From Glossina fuscipes (taxonomy: Eukaryota; Arthropoda; Insecta; Diptera; Glossinidae): a stretch of 64,000 nucleotides of DNA. The notes under the pieces are model-generated. The model saw only the letters and a list, made by a program, of their open reading frames with translations. It made no database searches and was not told where the DNA came from. Shown here in pieces: positions 11,143 to 22,120 of the stretch. Position 1 is the first letter of the stretch. Every line of letters starts with the position of its first letter. The translations under genes and the position numbers were made by a program. The stretch spans positions 883,752 to 947,751 of the forward strand of contig NW_023998454.1 in the NCBI RefSeq assembly GCF_014805625.2, in the 5' to 3' direction.

Positions 11143-13340
11143 GTTCCGGTGAGATGTTTTTCATACGCGGTTAATTAATTAATAATGAGCAAATTTATTT
11201 GTGCGTGTGCATCGTGACAACATTCGAAGAGAATAGAATGGAACAAGAACTCAAACGTAGAATGTTCCTGCACTTCTAAGCATTTACGTCAGAACGTGTG
11301 GTAAAACTTTTGAAGATGTACCTACACAATTTCCAAAGATTCTTCTAATACAAATTCACTTACTCGTATCAATGAGTAAATTGCACGTAACACTGAAGGG
11401 TTGCTTATATATTTAGAGACCGTAGGTTTGCGACGGCCGCCTTGTCTAACTTGAAGGTGAAATGAAACTGATGCTTGAAATTGAAATTGTCCTTATTGTC
11501 CTGGTTGACACTTAATAAATATTTGCATATTATATAGAAAACCACTCCGCTTTTTATCGCTTTTTATCATACTGTTCCTTTCTCTGGGTTTGTTTTTAAG
11601 GAGTTGGGTTGACATTTAACTCATTCGTTAAAAAAAGGTCTCAATCATAATATCGTCACGACAGCAAAAGTGTTAACCGTTGTTTATTATTATATAGACA
11701 TATGAGAGAACGCCGCAATAGACAACGTTTGAGAAAAGCTGTTACTTATGTGTTAATCGTATACTTTATCCACCCTGTTCCTTCTACTTATAATGATTGA
11801 TTTCGCACTTGTCTTTTTTTATAAAAATTCAAATTTTACTTCCGCGATTTTTTTATTTTCGTTCTGAAATATTTTGCTTGCATTTAGCTATTGTTGTGCT
11901 TCATCAATTTCGTTGTTTATAAGCTAAAGTAATAGGCAAGATGTAGCAAAACAAGTAAAAAAATTTAATTCGACAAGACCGCTCCCTAAATACCTTACAC
12001 TTGCTTCGCGCAATACAATGATACATGATAAGCCTTACATAGGGCGATGTCCAATAAGTCGATATAGTTGATCCAAATTTGGTGTAGCAAATATTTATGC
12101 CAAATTATCTATTATAGATTTAGCCATGACAAAATCTTAAATCTTTTGCTACAAAACTGTATATTTGGTAAGAACCGTTGACATGCGTTGACATGCTTGG
12201 CCCAAATTTGATGCTATTAAGTTTTATCTCAAACTACTCTTATGCACCTTTTATAAAAGGTTTCAGTCTTCGGTCAAAACACGTGGAGGAGCCAAATTTC
12301 TTCAAAATATCTCAAAAATTACGTTAAAACACAATAAAATGTGGATAGACGTTAGAGGGAGAGAAAAATTTAGGACGATTTATGCAACGATTTTAATTTG
12401 GTGGGCATAGTAAAAGGTGCATCACAAAATTTCTAATAATTGCTTTGATGCCTATTAAAATTAGTGCTACATTAGCACCATAATATGCGCATTTACGTTT
12501 GTTTCTCCCTTCGAATTATGAATTTTATATGCACGAATGTAGAATTATTTTAGTATTTGTAATTATAGTTATAATTATAATTATTTTTATAATTACAGAA
12601 ATATAAATATATTAGAGAATATATATATATAATCGACTTCTTTCCTCGAATGTCACGATTCAGCTGCCGCTGCCCCGCAAAAGTCTTGCTCAAACGAGGC
12701 AGGCAGTAACAGCTACATCTTCGTTCTTCATGATATTGAATAAATGCTTCATATCTTCTTACAAATACATTTGAAACTTTGTGATTTTAATATATTACAC
12801 ATTAGCCATTGTTCGTGAAACGTTAGAGTATATTTGAAAAGCATTTTACGATAATAATAAAGCGGAAAATTATGATATAAATCGGTTGAATAAATACGAT
12901 CGAATATGATAAGAAATGCGTTTAGCAAAATCAGCCGAACTTATCCGCAGTATGTCAGTATCGATCAACTATTAAGTGGTTATTCCATTAAAATTTAGAA
13001 TTGCTTATGCTTTGTCAATACCACGAATTGATGTATGTATTGTGAATGCGATATCGATTGCATATATAAATTTCAGGATGATAAATAATGTCTTATTAAT
13101 GTTTAGCTATTTAGCAAAAAAACGTTATTTGCGTTAAACAAAATTTCCGCTTTAACAACACTGGTTTTTCATTGTCGATTTAGTTGAGCACGGCGTGTCA
13201 TTTACTTTCGGCGGTGTCATTTACTTTCGGGTGTGAGATGAATCCAATTATATTTTAAAATAAAACTTCAATGAAAATCCTGTCGAAAGTATTTATTATC
13301 TCATCTGCAATTTCTATTAAATTAATGTGTGTGTATTCTA
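11143..13340. other. Intergenic region upstream of pink
   Basis: No coding similarity was seen. About 12180-12420 weakly resembles the dispersed repeat found better preserved at 41.06-41.65 kb (GGTCAAAACACGTG and CCAAATTTC blocks). AT and TA runs lie at about 12550-12630. A short direct repeat (GTGTCATTTACTTTCGG twice, at about 13195 and 13214) sits roughly 150 bp before the pink start codon and is the only proximal structured element. The pink promoter should lie in the last few hundred bases, but no TATA box could be assigned with confidence. Confidence 0.5.
13195..13231. repeat. Short direct repeat upstream of pink
   Basis: GTGTCATTTACTTTCGG is present twice, separated by only two bases, about 140-170 bp upstream of the pink start codon. 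It could be a duplicated protein-binding site or a replication slip. Confidence 0.7.
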
Positions 13341-13365
13341 CTTGAAAATATTTTAAATGAAAACC

Positions 13366-16093
13366 ATGTTGGATTTATATTGTTTAACGAATTTTATTGA
13401 TTATTCTCTGGCCGTTCACCAACCACTGAAGCACAGCAATCGCATCAAGGTAAACAGAACAGAACGCATTTAACGCAAATGGGTCGTAACATATCAAGTA
13501 ACACTTTTCCTTTCTTCATATATTCTTACTGTAGTACACTTGTTTCGATATATCTGATAATTATATTGTGTTGGGAGCTACGTCGGGTTCTTTATATTTG
13601 TTCAATCGTCAGGGTAAATTTTTACTACTCATACCTAGTAAACATGGCGTGGTGAATCATCTGTCTATATCAGCTAATGAAAAGTACATAGCATTTTCAA
13701 CGACACGTTCCGTGGTGTGTGTATATACTGTGAATTTGTCAGCTCAGGCGACACCTCAGGTGATATTTACGAATTTATGCAGTGACCACTCCGTGCAAGT
13801 GACCTGCTTGCACTGGACCCAAGATGAGAAGCAATTCTATTACGGCGATTGCAAAGGTCAAGTTAACCTAGTTTTGTTGTCTACATTTATGGTAGGTTAA
13901 TTGGCTTATGACTTGCTATATAACGTCCAATTAACGTATTGAAAATAGGGTACCAGCTTACTAAATATGTCCATACATCCTATACTCTTCCTGGAAGCTC
14001 CAATCGTACAAATAGACGATTTCGAATCCCTACTTTTAGTATCTAATAGTTCAAAATGTATACTGTGCAATACGGAATATGAGGAATATAAACAGGTATT
14101 TTATTGTTGCAATTTGCCAATGGTATCTATTTAAAGTCATATTTTATTGTTTCAGATTGGGAATAAGCCACGCGATGGTATGTATGGTGCTTGCTTTTTT
14201 ATTTCTTCAAATGAGGCTCAACAACCATCGCGTATCTATTGTGCACGCCCCAGTTCACGCATATGGGAAGTTGATTTTGAAGGAGAAGTTTTGCGTACCC
14301 ATCAGTTCAAATTAGCTTTAGCCTGTCCGCCCACAAAAATCCATAAATCGCAAGACGGAGACAATGACAATTTGGGTTCTGATAACGATCCCAACGACGA
14401 GATGTTAGACTACCAACCGCAAGCTTTAAATTTTGCAAAGCTTCTTAAGTTTACACAAGACTTTTTGTTAGCACATACAGAGCTAGGTATTTACATTTTC
14501 GACGTACGCAATTCGTCAGTTGTATTGTGGTGCAATCAATTTGAGCGAATTGTCGATTGTCGAGCAGCATATGGAGAAATTTGGGTATTTACGCAAACAG
14601 GTACCCTCTACTCTATGCAAATGCACTCCCTGCAGAATCATGCGTGTTGTTTAGTGCGTCAAGAAAAATTGCTCGAGTGCGCTTGGATTATGCGTAGAAA
14701 TGTAAGATATTTTGCCGATAAAGCCCGTGAAGATTTCGAGTTGGGTTTGCTTAACGAAGTCAAAAACTTTTTGATGGAACGTCATCAATATGAGTTGCTT
14801 AATGATCTCTCCGTAATATTTGATGCTATTGCACAATGTGAGGGTAATGGTGACAATAATAGTTCTGGCGGTAGTTCTGGTACGGCGGAACGCAGCTCTA
14901 GTTTAGCCACCGGCTATCAATTACCCAGACCGCAATCGAAGGAAAATTCACCGCAAGGTGTATACGTTCTAGAAAACTCATTTTGTGATAATCTTAAACC
15001 GCCGAAAGGTGAAAAGCATTTTAAGGATGCTTTACTTACCGTAACGGGAAAATTTGGTAAAAATATAATTAAATATAAATTTAATATATTCCAAGAGGAG
15101 CAACAGAAGCTGGTACAAGATCTGATACCAGCACATGAAAGATCCTTGCCTTTTAAAGATATTAAAGCTCTATACGAGAATGATGATGAAATTGTCTGCC
15201 GTTCTCGGAAGTCATCTTCCGTTCACAACACTTCACAGAAATTGAAAGTGGCTACGACGAGTCAACACATTACTGCCGAAGAAAAAACAATTTACAATCT
15301 GTATTTGATCTGTAAAAGCTCAAAATTCAGCAACACCAATTTTGTGGAACGTTATCGCACTTTATTTGACGAATATACTGCGCCAGAGTTAATACGTTTG
15401 CTGGAGAAACTAACACAAGTGATGATTGATCACGGCGATGACCCGGAGCAAGCGCAGCGACACTGCTATGAAATGTACTTTCAGTATCTTAACCCGGAGT
15501 TGATATGGGAAATGGACAACGCCTCCAGGGACTACATAACTGAAGGATTCATGTTGTTAAACGCTTGCGACGACATAGTGCGTTGTGACAATTGCATGTT
15601 TCCATTGAGATTTGATAACTCATGTTCATTTCATGAGTTAGGATCAGTGCTGTTGCGCTACTACTGGTCACGCAATGAACAAATCAAATGCTTTGACGTA
15701 TTGACTCGTGTACCAGCATTATTTGATATACTCGCCCGACTCTATTTAGCCGAATGTAATATGGAAAAAGTGTTACCGATAGTATTAAACTATGGTCAAC
15801 CGGAGCTTCTAATAGATTTGGGCAAGAACTTTTCCATTGTTTCGTGGTCTCGGTGCTTTGAACAATTTGTTGAATTGCAACAGGGTAGGCTAACGTGTGT
15901 TAACTGTGAATGTCTAACGAACGTGGAAAATGTTAATCGTCATTTCTTCTATACGTGGAATTGTTTTTTGGGCATTTTAATTGAGCATATGCAGGCACAG
16001 GATTTGTTGGCGTTAATTTTCAAATGGTCAAATTATATACCCAATGATGCCATAGATCGTGAATTCTACTCACGTTGCCTGTTAAAGGGCTGA
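13366..16093 (+). CDS. p: pink / HPS5 homolog, BLOC-2 subunit (4 exons)
   Basis: Exons are 13366-13449, 13535-13891, 13949-14095 and 14156-16093 (stop TGA); introns are 85, 57 and 60 nt, all phase 0 with GT..AG ends. The product is about 841 aa, close to Drosophila pink. HPS5 is a subunit of BLOC-2 (with HPS3 and HPS6), which directs cargo to lysosome-related organelles such as eye pigment granules. The N-terminal part ([23 protein letters not shown]) begins a WD40-like beta-propeller, which continues across exons 2-4. A low-complexity Gly/Ser linker lies near residue 440. The alpha-helical C-terminal half has Cys pairs at C673/C676 and C777/C780. Start choice: the ATG at 13366 has A at -3 and gives the N-terminal length expected from Drosophila; an in-frame ATG at 13357 follows a TAA and would add three residues. 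The frame is intact throughout, so the gene is probably functional. Confidence 0.95.
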
Positions 16094-16357
16094 CTAAGAG
16101 ATCGTTAAAGAAAGGAGGTAACTAGTCCATAGAAAGTATAATTAACACACTGAAATCTCAGTTTTTAAGTAAACAAAGTATTAAACATTTTATTTAAATA
16201 AGTTTAATGTAAATTTAGATGCAAATATTCTTGTGTGAAATGAAATTTATTCCTCATTTTATTCAAATACACCTAAACATTCCTTTAATTGTTATAAAAA
16301 AAGTTAAAACAGCAAGCATTTATTTTGTTAAAAAAAAAATAATATTTTGGTTTTCGA

Positions 16358-16363
16358 AATAAA
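16358..16363 (+). terminator. Candidate polyadenylation signal of pink
   Basis: A canonical AATAAA lies 265 bp after the pink stop codon, within an A/T-rich 3' flank. Cleavage would be expected about 10-30 bp downstream. No other canonical hexamer was noticed between the stop codon and this one. Confidence 0.55.
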
Positions 16364-16379
16364 GTTATACAAAAGTAAT

Positions 16380-19020
16380 AAAAAATATGCCGGCTGGTCT
16401 ATCTGGCGCCTTAGATTTGATTGCGTACATCGTTCCCTTTATGCAAAAAAAAAAAAATAAAAAAAAATAGAATCCAGCTCGGTTTGGCGAAGTGATCGAA
16501 TATTCCTTTCCTCGGTTAGCAAATTTCTGATTTAAAATTTGTCTCTTGCTTTTACGAGTTGCCGTAAGAGTCTTCTTGTATGGATTATGGGTCATTTATC
16601 TTTTTCAAATCAATCTAGCTTGTAACAGATTTCCTATGACGACATTTTTTGAAATATTCCACAACCCTAACATTTTTTTGTGCAGTTTTTGTAGGCTCTA
16701 TCCGCTTCAATTGAGGCAATAATTTCTGAAAAATAGGTATGTTTAAACGTTCGGAAAGCTGTTAAATTCTTGTTTTAAAGAGTCAAACGTAAATGCTAAA
16801 CATATTTAAACCTGTTTATATCTACGTTATTAAGTGTAGTTAACGAGCAGAAACGTGATATGTATGAGTTTTTACGTTTATTTTCTAATTAAAGCGTTAA
16901 ATTGTCAAGACTTTAGTTTGAAACTTTAAACTTTAAATTTCGGTTTATTAAAATTCTTGTGCCATGTTTGAAACTCAAATTAACAGTTACCAGCATTTAC
17001 AAATATGAAGTAGCTTATATAAATGACTTTCAATTCTGGTTCTATCTACGAGATGCTGGAGTACACTTACTATGCGATAATAGGGGCATATCAATTTGTG
17101 TTCGCTATCTTCTACTATAAAGTATCGAATAAACGTTAAACTGTCCAACAACTAGTGTAATTTCTTGCCTAGCTTAACTGTTGTATTTCATATAAATATT
17201 TTCTATTTTGTTTCTTCACATTTACATTATGACCTTTGTTTATGAAACTGCTATCATTAGTTATAATGAGGAAATGTCCTTCTTTCCCTTTTACCATATT
17301 ATTTATTTACCTTTAAAAATAAAATCTCAAGTATATTATTTTCTAAACAAACATGTTTTTTTACAAATTGTGTTATATGAGAATAAATATATATGTAATG
17401 AGTAACAAAATCGTCTTTCTTTCAAATTTTTGATATCTACTGTAGGAAAATGCGTAGGCGCTTGTTTTTCTTGATTTTTTTTTTGTCAATCGAGTGAGTT
17501 CTGATTCGAGTTGGTAGCGATTAATAAATAAAATGAATAAACAAAACGAAAAAAAAGAAAAATTTTTTATTTTTACAATTTTGGAATAAAAATCTTATAC
17601 ATTGCTGTTAGTAAATTTTTGCACAAAAAGATTTTCAAATGAATTCATATCAATTAATAATAAATAGAAAACAATTGAAAAATTTGTTAAAAACGTTACG
17701 GACGGGTTTTAAACTGTTGAGAGATACCAAACTGTTGCGGATACCACAAATTCCTGTACGACTGCGTGGATCTGCGCAGCAGAACTCAAGAATTGCAAAG
17801 ATTCAGTGATTTTTTCCAGAACCACTCCAAGCCATAAAGAACAACGAAAAATCTTCTGTATCTCCTATCGCATTTGAAACATAGACTCCCAATAGACTGC
17901 AACACATGTTCAAGTCCTTCAAAATGATTGGTCACATCACACACAAAGATTGGTAATTTAAAAGTTATTGTTTAGTTTTTTTCACAAATGTACATTCGGC
18001 GAGTTTTTAGATGGGCGAGTTAAATGTTATTGTTAATTAAATATATTATTTTGGCAATATGTTAATTAGTATTAATTTATAGTCCATATTATCTAATATA
18101 ATCATTAAATATATGTTTTGTAATTTATTATTCATGTTATTCATTCTAATTATAAATGTTTTATAACTAATTTGCTTTGAATGTTACTGTCTGGCGAAGT
18201 AAGTTTACACATTACACTACACTTCCACTTGCATCACATAAAATTATAAAAATTCTGTAGGGCAAATTTCTCTTGTGAACCCCCCAATTTCGGCGAGCTA
18301 GTCAGATTCTGTTTAGAGCCCTTTAAGTATGTTACACTACCACCTTTATTTTAGAAAGGCTAAAAAAAAAAATTACTCCTCATTTCTGGGGAATACTTAT
18401 GGAAATCGTTACTACATATCTATTGCAGTTTAGGGAAAATGACCAAAAAACCCTGACTGAAGACGCGTTTTCAGATTATATTGTGCTGTAGGTGTGCCGT
18501 CTGAACGATTCCGTTCATTCCTAACATCAACCTGCATGCAAGAACTTCGAATGTTGTTGCCAAATATGAAATCGATATTTATTTGTACGGCCATGTTTCC
18601 TGCATCTCTTACGAAGACGACAGCTGAACTTGTTTAAATCGTTTTAGAAATAAATTCTGAACAACTATAGTTACGTATATATATAGTCTGAGACTTCCTT
18701 CTGGAGGTTGTGAATGCTTTGATAAAATGAATACACACCCTCTCCTTCGATGGCGGATGTACAAATTATAGTCAAGAGAGAAGCAAGGAATTTTAAATAC
18801 GTTGATAAAACCAAATATATCCATTCATTTAAGTACAATATTTTTTACCGGTGTAAATACACATACACAGCTATAAATGAAAATGCAAGCGCATATTTTT
18901 TTCCTCAATTCTTTGTCTGGAGCACAATCCAGTCCACACGTCCTTCAAGAGATCCTTAAGAGTTTTTATAATCTTGTAGGTATTATATTAATTTTTCGAT
19001 GAATTTTCTATTACTATGTA
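16380..19020. other. Gene-poor region downstream of pink
   Basis: No similarity to a known gene or transposon was recognised. The sequence is AT-rich with frequent poly-A and poly-T tracts. The only feature noted is a 28-codon open frame at 17053-17139, listed separately. Confidence 0.5.
17053..17139 (+). CDS. Possible small ORF encoding a 28-aa single-pass membrane peptide
   Basis: An ATG with G at -3 opens 28 codons ending in TAA. The peptide has a hydrophobic core (AIIGAYQFVFAIFYY) after two acidic/aromatic residues and a basic C-terminal end (KVSNKR). That charge pattern fits a single transmembrane helix with a cytosolic basic tail, as in several insect smORF peptides. Frames this short occur by chance in AT-rich DNA, and hydrophobic bias is expected from T-rich codons, so this is weak evidence. 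Confidence 0.15.
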   Translation: MLEYTYYAIIGAYQFVFAIFYYKVSNKR

Positions 19021-19026
19021 AATTAA

Positions 19027-19254
19027 TGGACGTATCGTGGGGTAGCGGATTTTGCGCAAACACTACACGTTCCAATGACGAATGGCACTAAAGGAAAACA
19101 CTTATCTGAATCGAAAAGTTTAAGTGCAAAATACAAAGCCGGGTTTATATCAGGTGTATGTCACAGTGATGTTCTCTCAAGCGCGCCAATATCTAAAGAA
19201 CATGTTATATTGATTAATGGTAGATTTTCTCCTTTTACTGTTTTTCTTATTTGA
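19027..19254 (+). pseudogene. Unassigned coding-like stretch 1 (perhaps bHLH-Orange-like)
   Basis: A frame is open for 75 codons from a TAA at 19024 to a TGA at 19252; its first ATG is at 19075 (59 aa). Composition is balanced and hydrophilic (Ser, Lys, Gly, His), unlike the Phe/Ile-rich chance frames around it. One segment, SLSAKYKAGFISG, recalls the start of the Orange domain of hairy/E(spl)-type repressors, and ADF..QTLH just before it recalls the end of bHLH helix 2. No DNA-binding basic region is visible and the conserved Cys-Glu-Val portion of Orange is not matched. It may be an exon fragment, a decayed gene copy or a transposon ORF. Confidence 0.25.
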
Positions 19255-19540
19255 ATTTAATACATTTTTCAATGCTTTCCGGGCTTCTTAAAAGGGAAAC
19301 ATTTTCTGTCAAAATATGACTTATCTGTGGATTGTCGATGTGTTCGTTTTTATATTTTGAACATTTAAAATAATATGAATTGTAAACAAACTAAAAACTG
19401 AATCCATCGCCCGATATTTCAACTTGGCAATGCTGTTTAATCATTTATTTTCATTCTGTAGGTTGGCAAATTTATAATTGTAATAAAAAAATTGTACGTT
19501 AACAAAATGTGAAAGTGTTTCTTTAAATGACATTCTTATG

Positions 19541-19818
19541 TCCTATCGGATCGTAATATCCAGTGAGGTAAACATTCCAAAATTTTTAGGAAGCCTTGTA
19601 ATGATATAAGGAAATTATATCAAATAGATGGCGACAAAATTGCTCGAGGGCGGGCAGTTTTGCTGGGGCAACATAATGCTGAAATTAATTCCAGTCCATC
19701 ATTCCCAAACATATCCTCATACGGGAACCCTTTACCGCGATGCCGCAAAGATGATTTTAAACCTCAAGTACGGATAAATCTGCGTACAGTTATATTCTTA
19801 GCTGGCATGAAGGTGTAA
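19541..19818 (+). pseudogene. Unassigned coding-like stretch 2
   Basis: About 92 codons are open with no early ATG, ending in TAA just after GMKV at about 19818. The inferred peptide includes DGDKIARGRAVLLGQHNAEI, then a Ser/Pro/Asn stretch, then RCRKDDFKPQVRINLR. The composition looks coding and not AT-driven. The 5' side has TTTTTAG just before the GAAGCC at about 19590, which could act as a splice acceptor. No family was recognised. It lies about 290 bp after the previous coding-like stretch on the same strand, so both may come from one decayed or unannotated gene. Confidence 0.3.
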
Positions 19819-20430
19819 TCGCGCATAAAAAATTTAAAATCAATTTGTAGAACGTTTGTCTACCAAGCCCTTCAACTAACGTTTTTATTTCACATGTTCA
19901 CAACCCTCGTTTGGAGGCGCAAAACGACGGTATGGTCCGCGGTTCGAATAGCCACGAGGAGGACGGTTGAATGTAAGTTTTAATGAATAAAGAGCATGTG
20001 TGGCGCGTATTGATTCTACTCACGTAAACGTAAAATCTCCTAATGAAAACGGGGAAAATTCAAGCTGTTATTTAGTATAAATCATATAGATTGCCTAGAA
20101 ATCTTCAACTTCGACTGTAGCCATTATATTTTGATCTTCATACAACGTTTCATCTAGCGGCCATGTCCGAAGTACAAGACAACCATTTCTGTAGCAATTG
20201 AAGCTTTTTCCAACTTGATATCATGTAATTCCGTTATCTCTTTTGCTAATGTACTTATATCCAATTTACCTCCTTCAGTATAATTTCGTGATGATACGAT
20301 GTATTGCCGTCATGTCTTCAAAAACTTTCGTGACGAGGAATCCTCTCTTTTTGGAGGTGGCAATGTTCGTCCTTACTTCCCGGACAAGAACCCTTATGTT
20401 TCCTCCTTTCACTATTTTTTTTCCTGACAA
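19819..20430. other. Stretch without assigned features
   Basis: No gene was recognised. On the minus strand, about 19910-19975 reads FNRPPRGYSNRGPYRRF, an arginine-glycine-like segment, but it is only about 30 codons long. A perfect GTAAGT lies at about 19972 on the plus strand. Neither is enough to call a gene. Confidence 0.3.
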
Positions 20431-21601
20431 TAAGTTCAGAGTTTACTTTTAAACACATAAAAATATTCGAATAATTTTTTCTTTTTTTTAGATGTTGGGT
20501 TAAGATGGACGAAGCCAATTATTGGCAAGAAATATTTATAAAAAGCAAAAAGACTGCGGCCATATGTTAAGATCGTTGAGCTGTTCAAAGTGATGTGAGA
20601 AAAGTGTTGTGGACTTTGTCTGAAAAAAGTATGATTTATAGAAATACCGTGACTTAAAAAGATAAACTCGCTTTTCTCATAAAGCAACTTAGTTCTCCGA
20701 GGTGTCGCACTTTTTTCGCTAAAGAGATCGAGAAAGCCCCCATATAATTTGAAAACGCCAGAGGAACTTTTAACACTATTAAGTCTGTGATATCTGAAAA
20801 TTAGATATATTATAAGCCTCACAAACATCACATGGTACAGTAGGAATCATATTAAAATGTACTTTATCATAACCGTGGCCACTTATGACTCTATAAAGAA
20901 TGTTGGTTTCCTAGGAATTAAAGCCAGCCCCTTATAGGTTAAATGCGGGATTTATTTTATAGAAAAGGCGATTGGATTTGGCGCCCGCAATCCCTTTAAT
21001 TCATCATTTAGTTGCTGGAAGAATCGCCCCTATTGCTTCATTGGGAGTATATTTTTTTATTGAACGAAAATGTACCATCAAATTGAGCCTTCCTTGAAAA
21101 CGAGTTTTTCATTTACAAAAAAGTCCCAGCTATCAGGTGTCCAAACAAGGTGACAGTCATACACATGAGATTCATATGATGTTCTGTTCGTAACAAATAC
21201 ATACTGATTATTTGCATATCATTTATTTATTAGAAGCAGAGATGGCTTACCATCAGAAAAAACGATACATTTTTTGTGGCCTTCCATTGTAGCTACATTA
21301 ACGGCATGTCTGATGGCAAGCAATTCAATAAAAGTCGAGAAAGTCTCTCCGTGATTCCGATTTTGTACGCTTTTTTAAATATACGCTTCACTGCCGGGAA
21401 GTTAGATCCCTTATGTCTAGCGGAAACGTCAGTTGCACATATATCATAGATGTTGTTGTAATAAAGAAAAAGATTTTCTTGACAAAAGAACCTCGTATTC
21501 TTCCTCTATAGATCCTCATTGCCTCTTAGTAGAGATCGGTTCAAGGATGTTCTGAAAGACACTATATTTTTTAGTAACAAAATTCCAGAGACGGATTGAA
21601 T

Positions 21602-22120
21602 TTATCTCGTCAAAAATATGACGGAGTTCTTGATAACAAAGATGTAGCTGAAAGAGACAGTATCACTGAGAGACATTACTTGCTGGAAAAAGGAAACATT
21701 CATTATTTTCACCTTAATAAATTCCTCAGCGCTACGAAGAGGAGCTCTTTCGGAGAAGGGTGATTCACCTGATATGGCACTGAGGATATGTTGAGGAGAT
21801 GAGGGGGTCAGCCCAGTACGAAGTTTCAACAGTCTATTTCCGAATGTTTGTATACGTTTCTCAATATAATTATGTAAAATGTGCAATTGAATTTGCATTT
21901 TAGACCTGACGAATGCTTTGTATATTGTCAAAGCTTTTTTGACTTGATTGTTAGCCATTAGTTTGATGATATTGCACCCATGTCGACAGTCTTTGAAGGT
22001 TTTCTCATAATGTTCACGAAGAGTTCGGCTGTCATATAAAATTCTGGCTAGAAATCGAAGAGAATTCACCTTCAGTTCCTTTGATAAAGAGCCTAATTTC
22101 GCGTTTAGAACCTTTGGCAA
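21602..22120 (-). pseudogene. I-clade LINE RT thumb/connection fragment (172 codons open)
   Basis: This is the longest surviving frame of the decayed LINE. It begins at a conserved position shortly after the catalytic region, reads LGSLSKELKVNSLRFLARIL (the usual strict motif there is FLG.IFD), and includes the KDCRHGCNIIKLMANN and LRTGLTPSSPQHILSAISGE segments typical of I-clade RT C-termini. The frame ends before the RNase H block. The adjoining frame 22271-22032 carries the LNLYLNPSKT motif in a different phase, so at least one frameshift separates them. It is a fragment of a dead ORF2. Confidence 0.7.

Noticed and set aside
19905..19975. Minus-strand RGG-like coding exon
   Set aside because: Only about 30 codons, ends in a stop at once, and no flanking exon or convincing splice site was found on that strand.
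20436..20831. 131-codon minus-strand frame as an independent gene
   Set aside because: It lies at the expected 3' end of the decayed I-clade LINE and has no other recognisable motif; treated as part of that relic.
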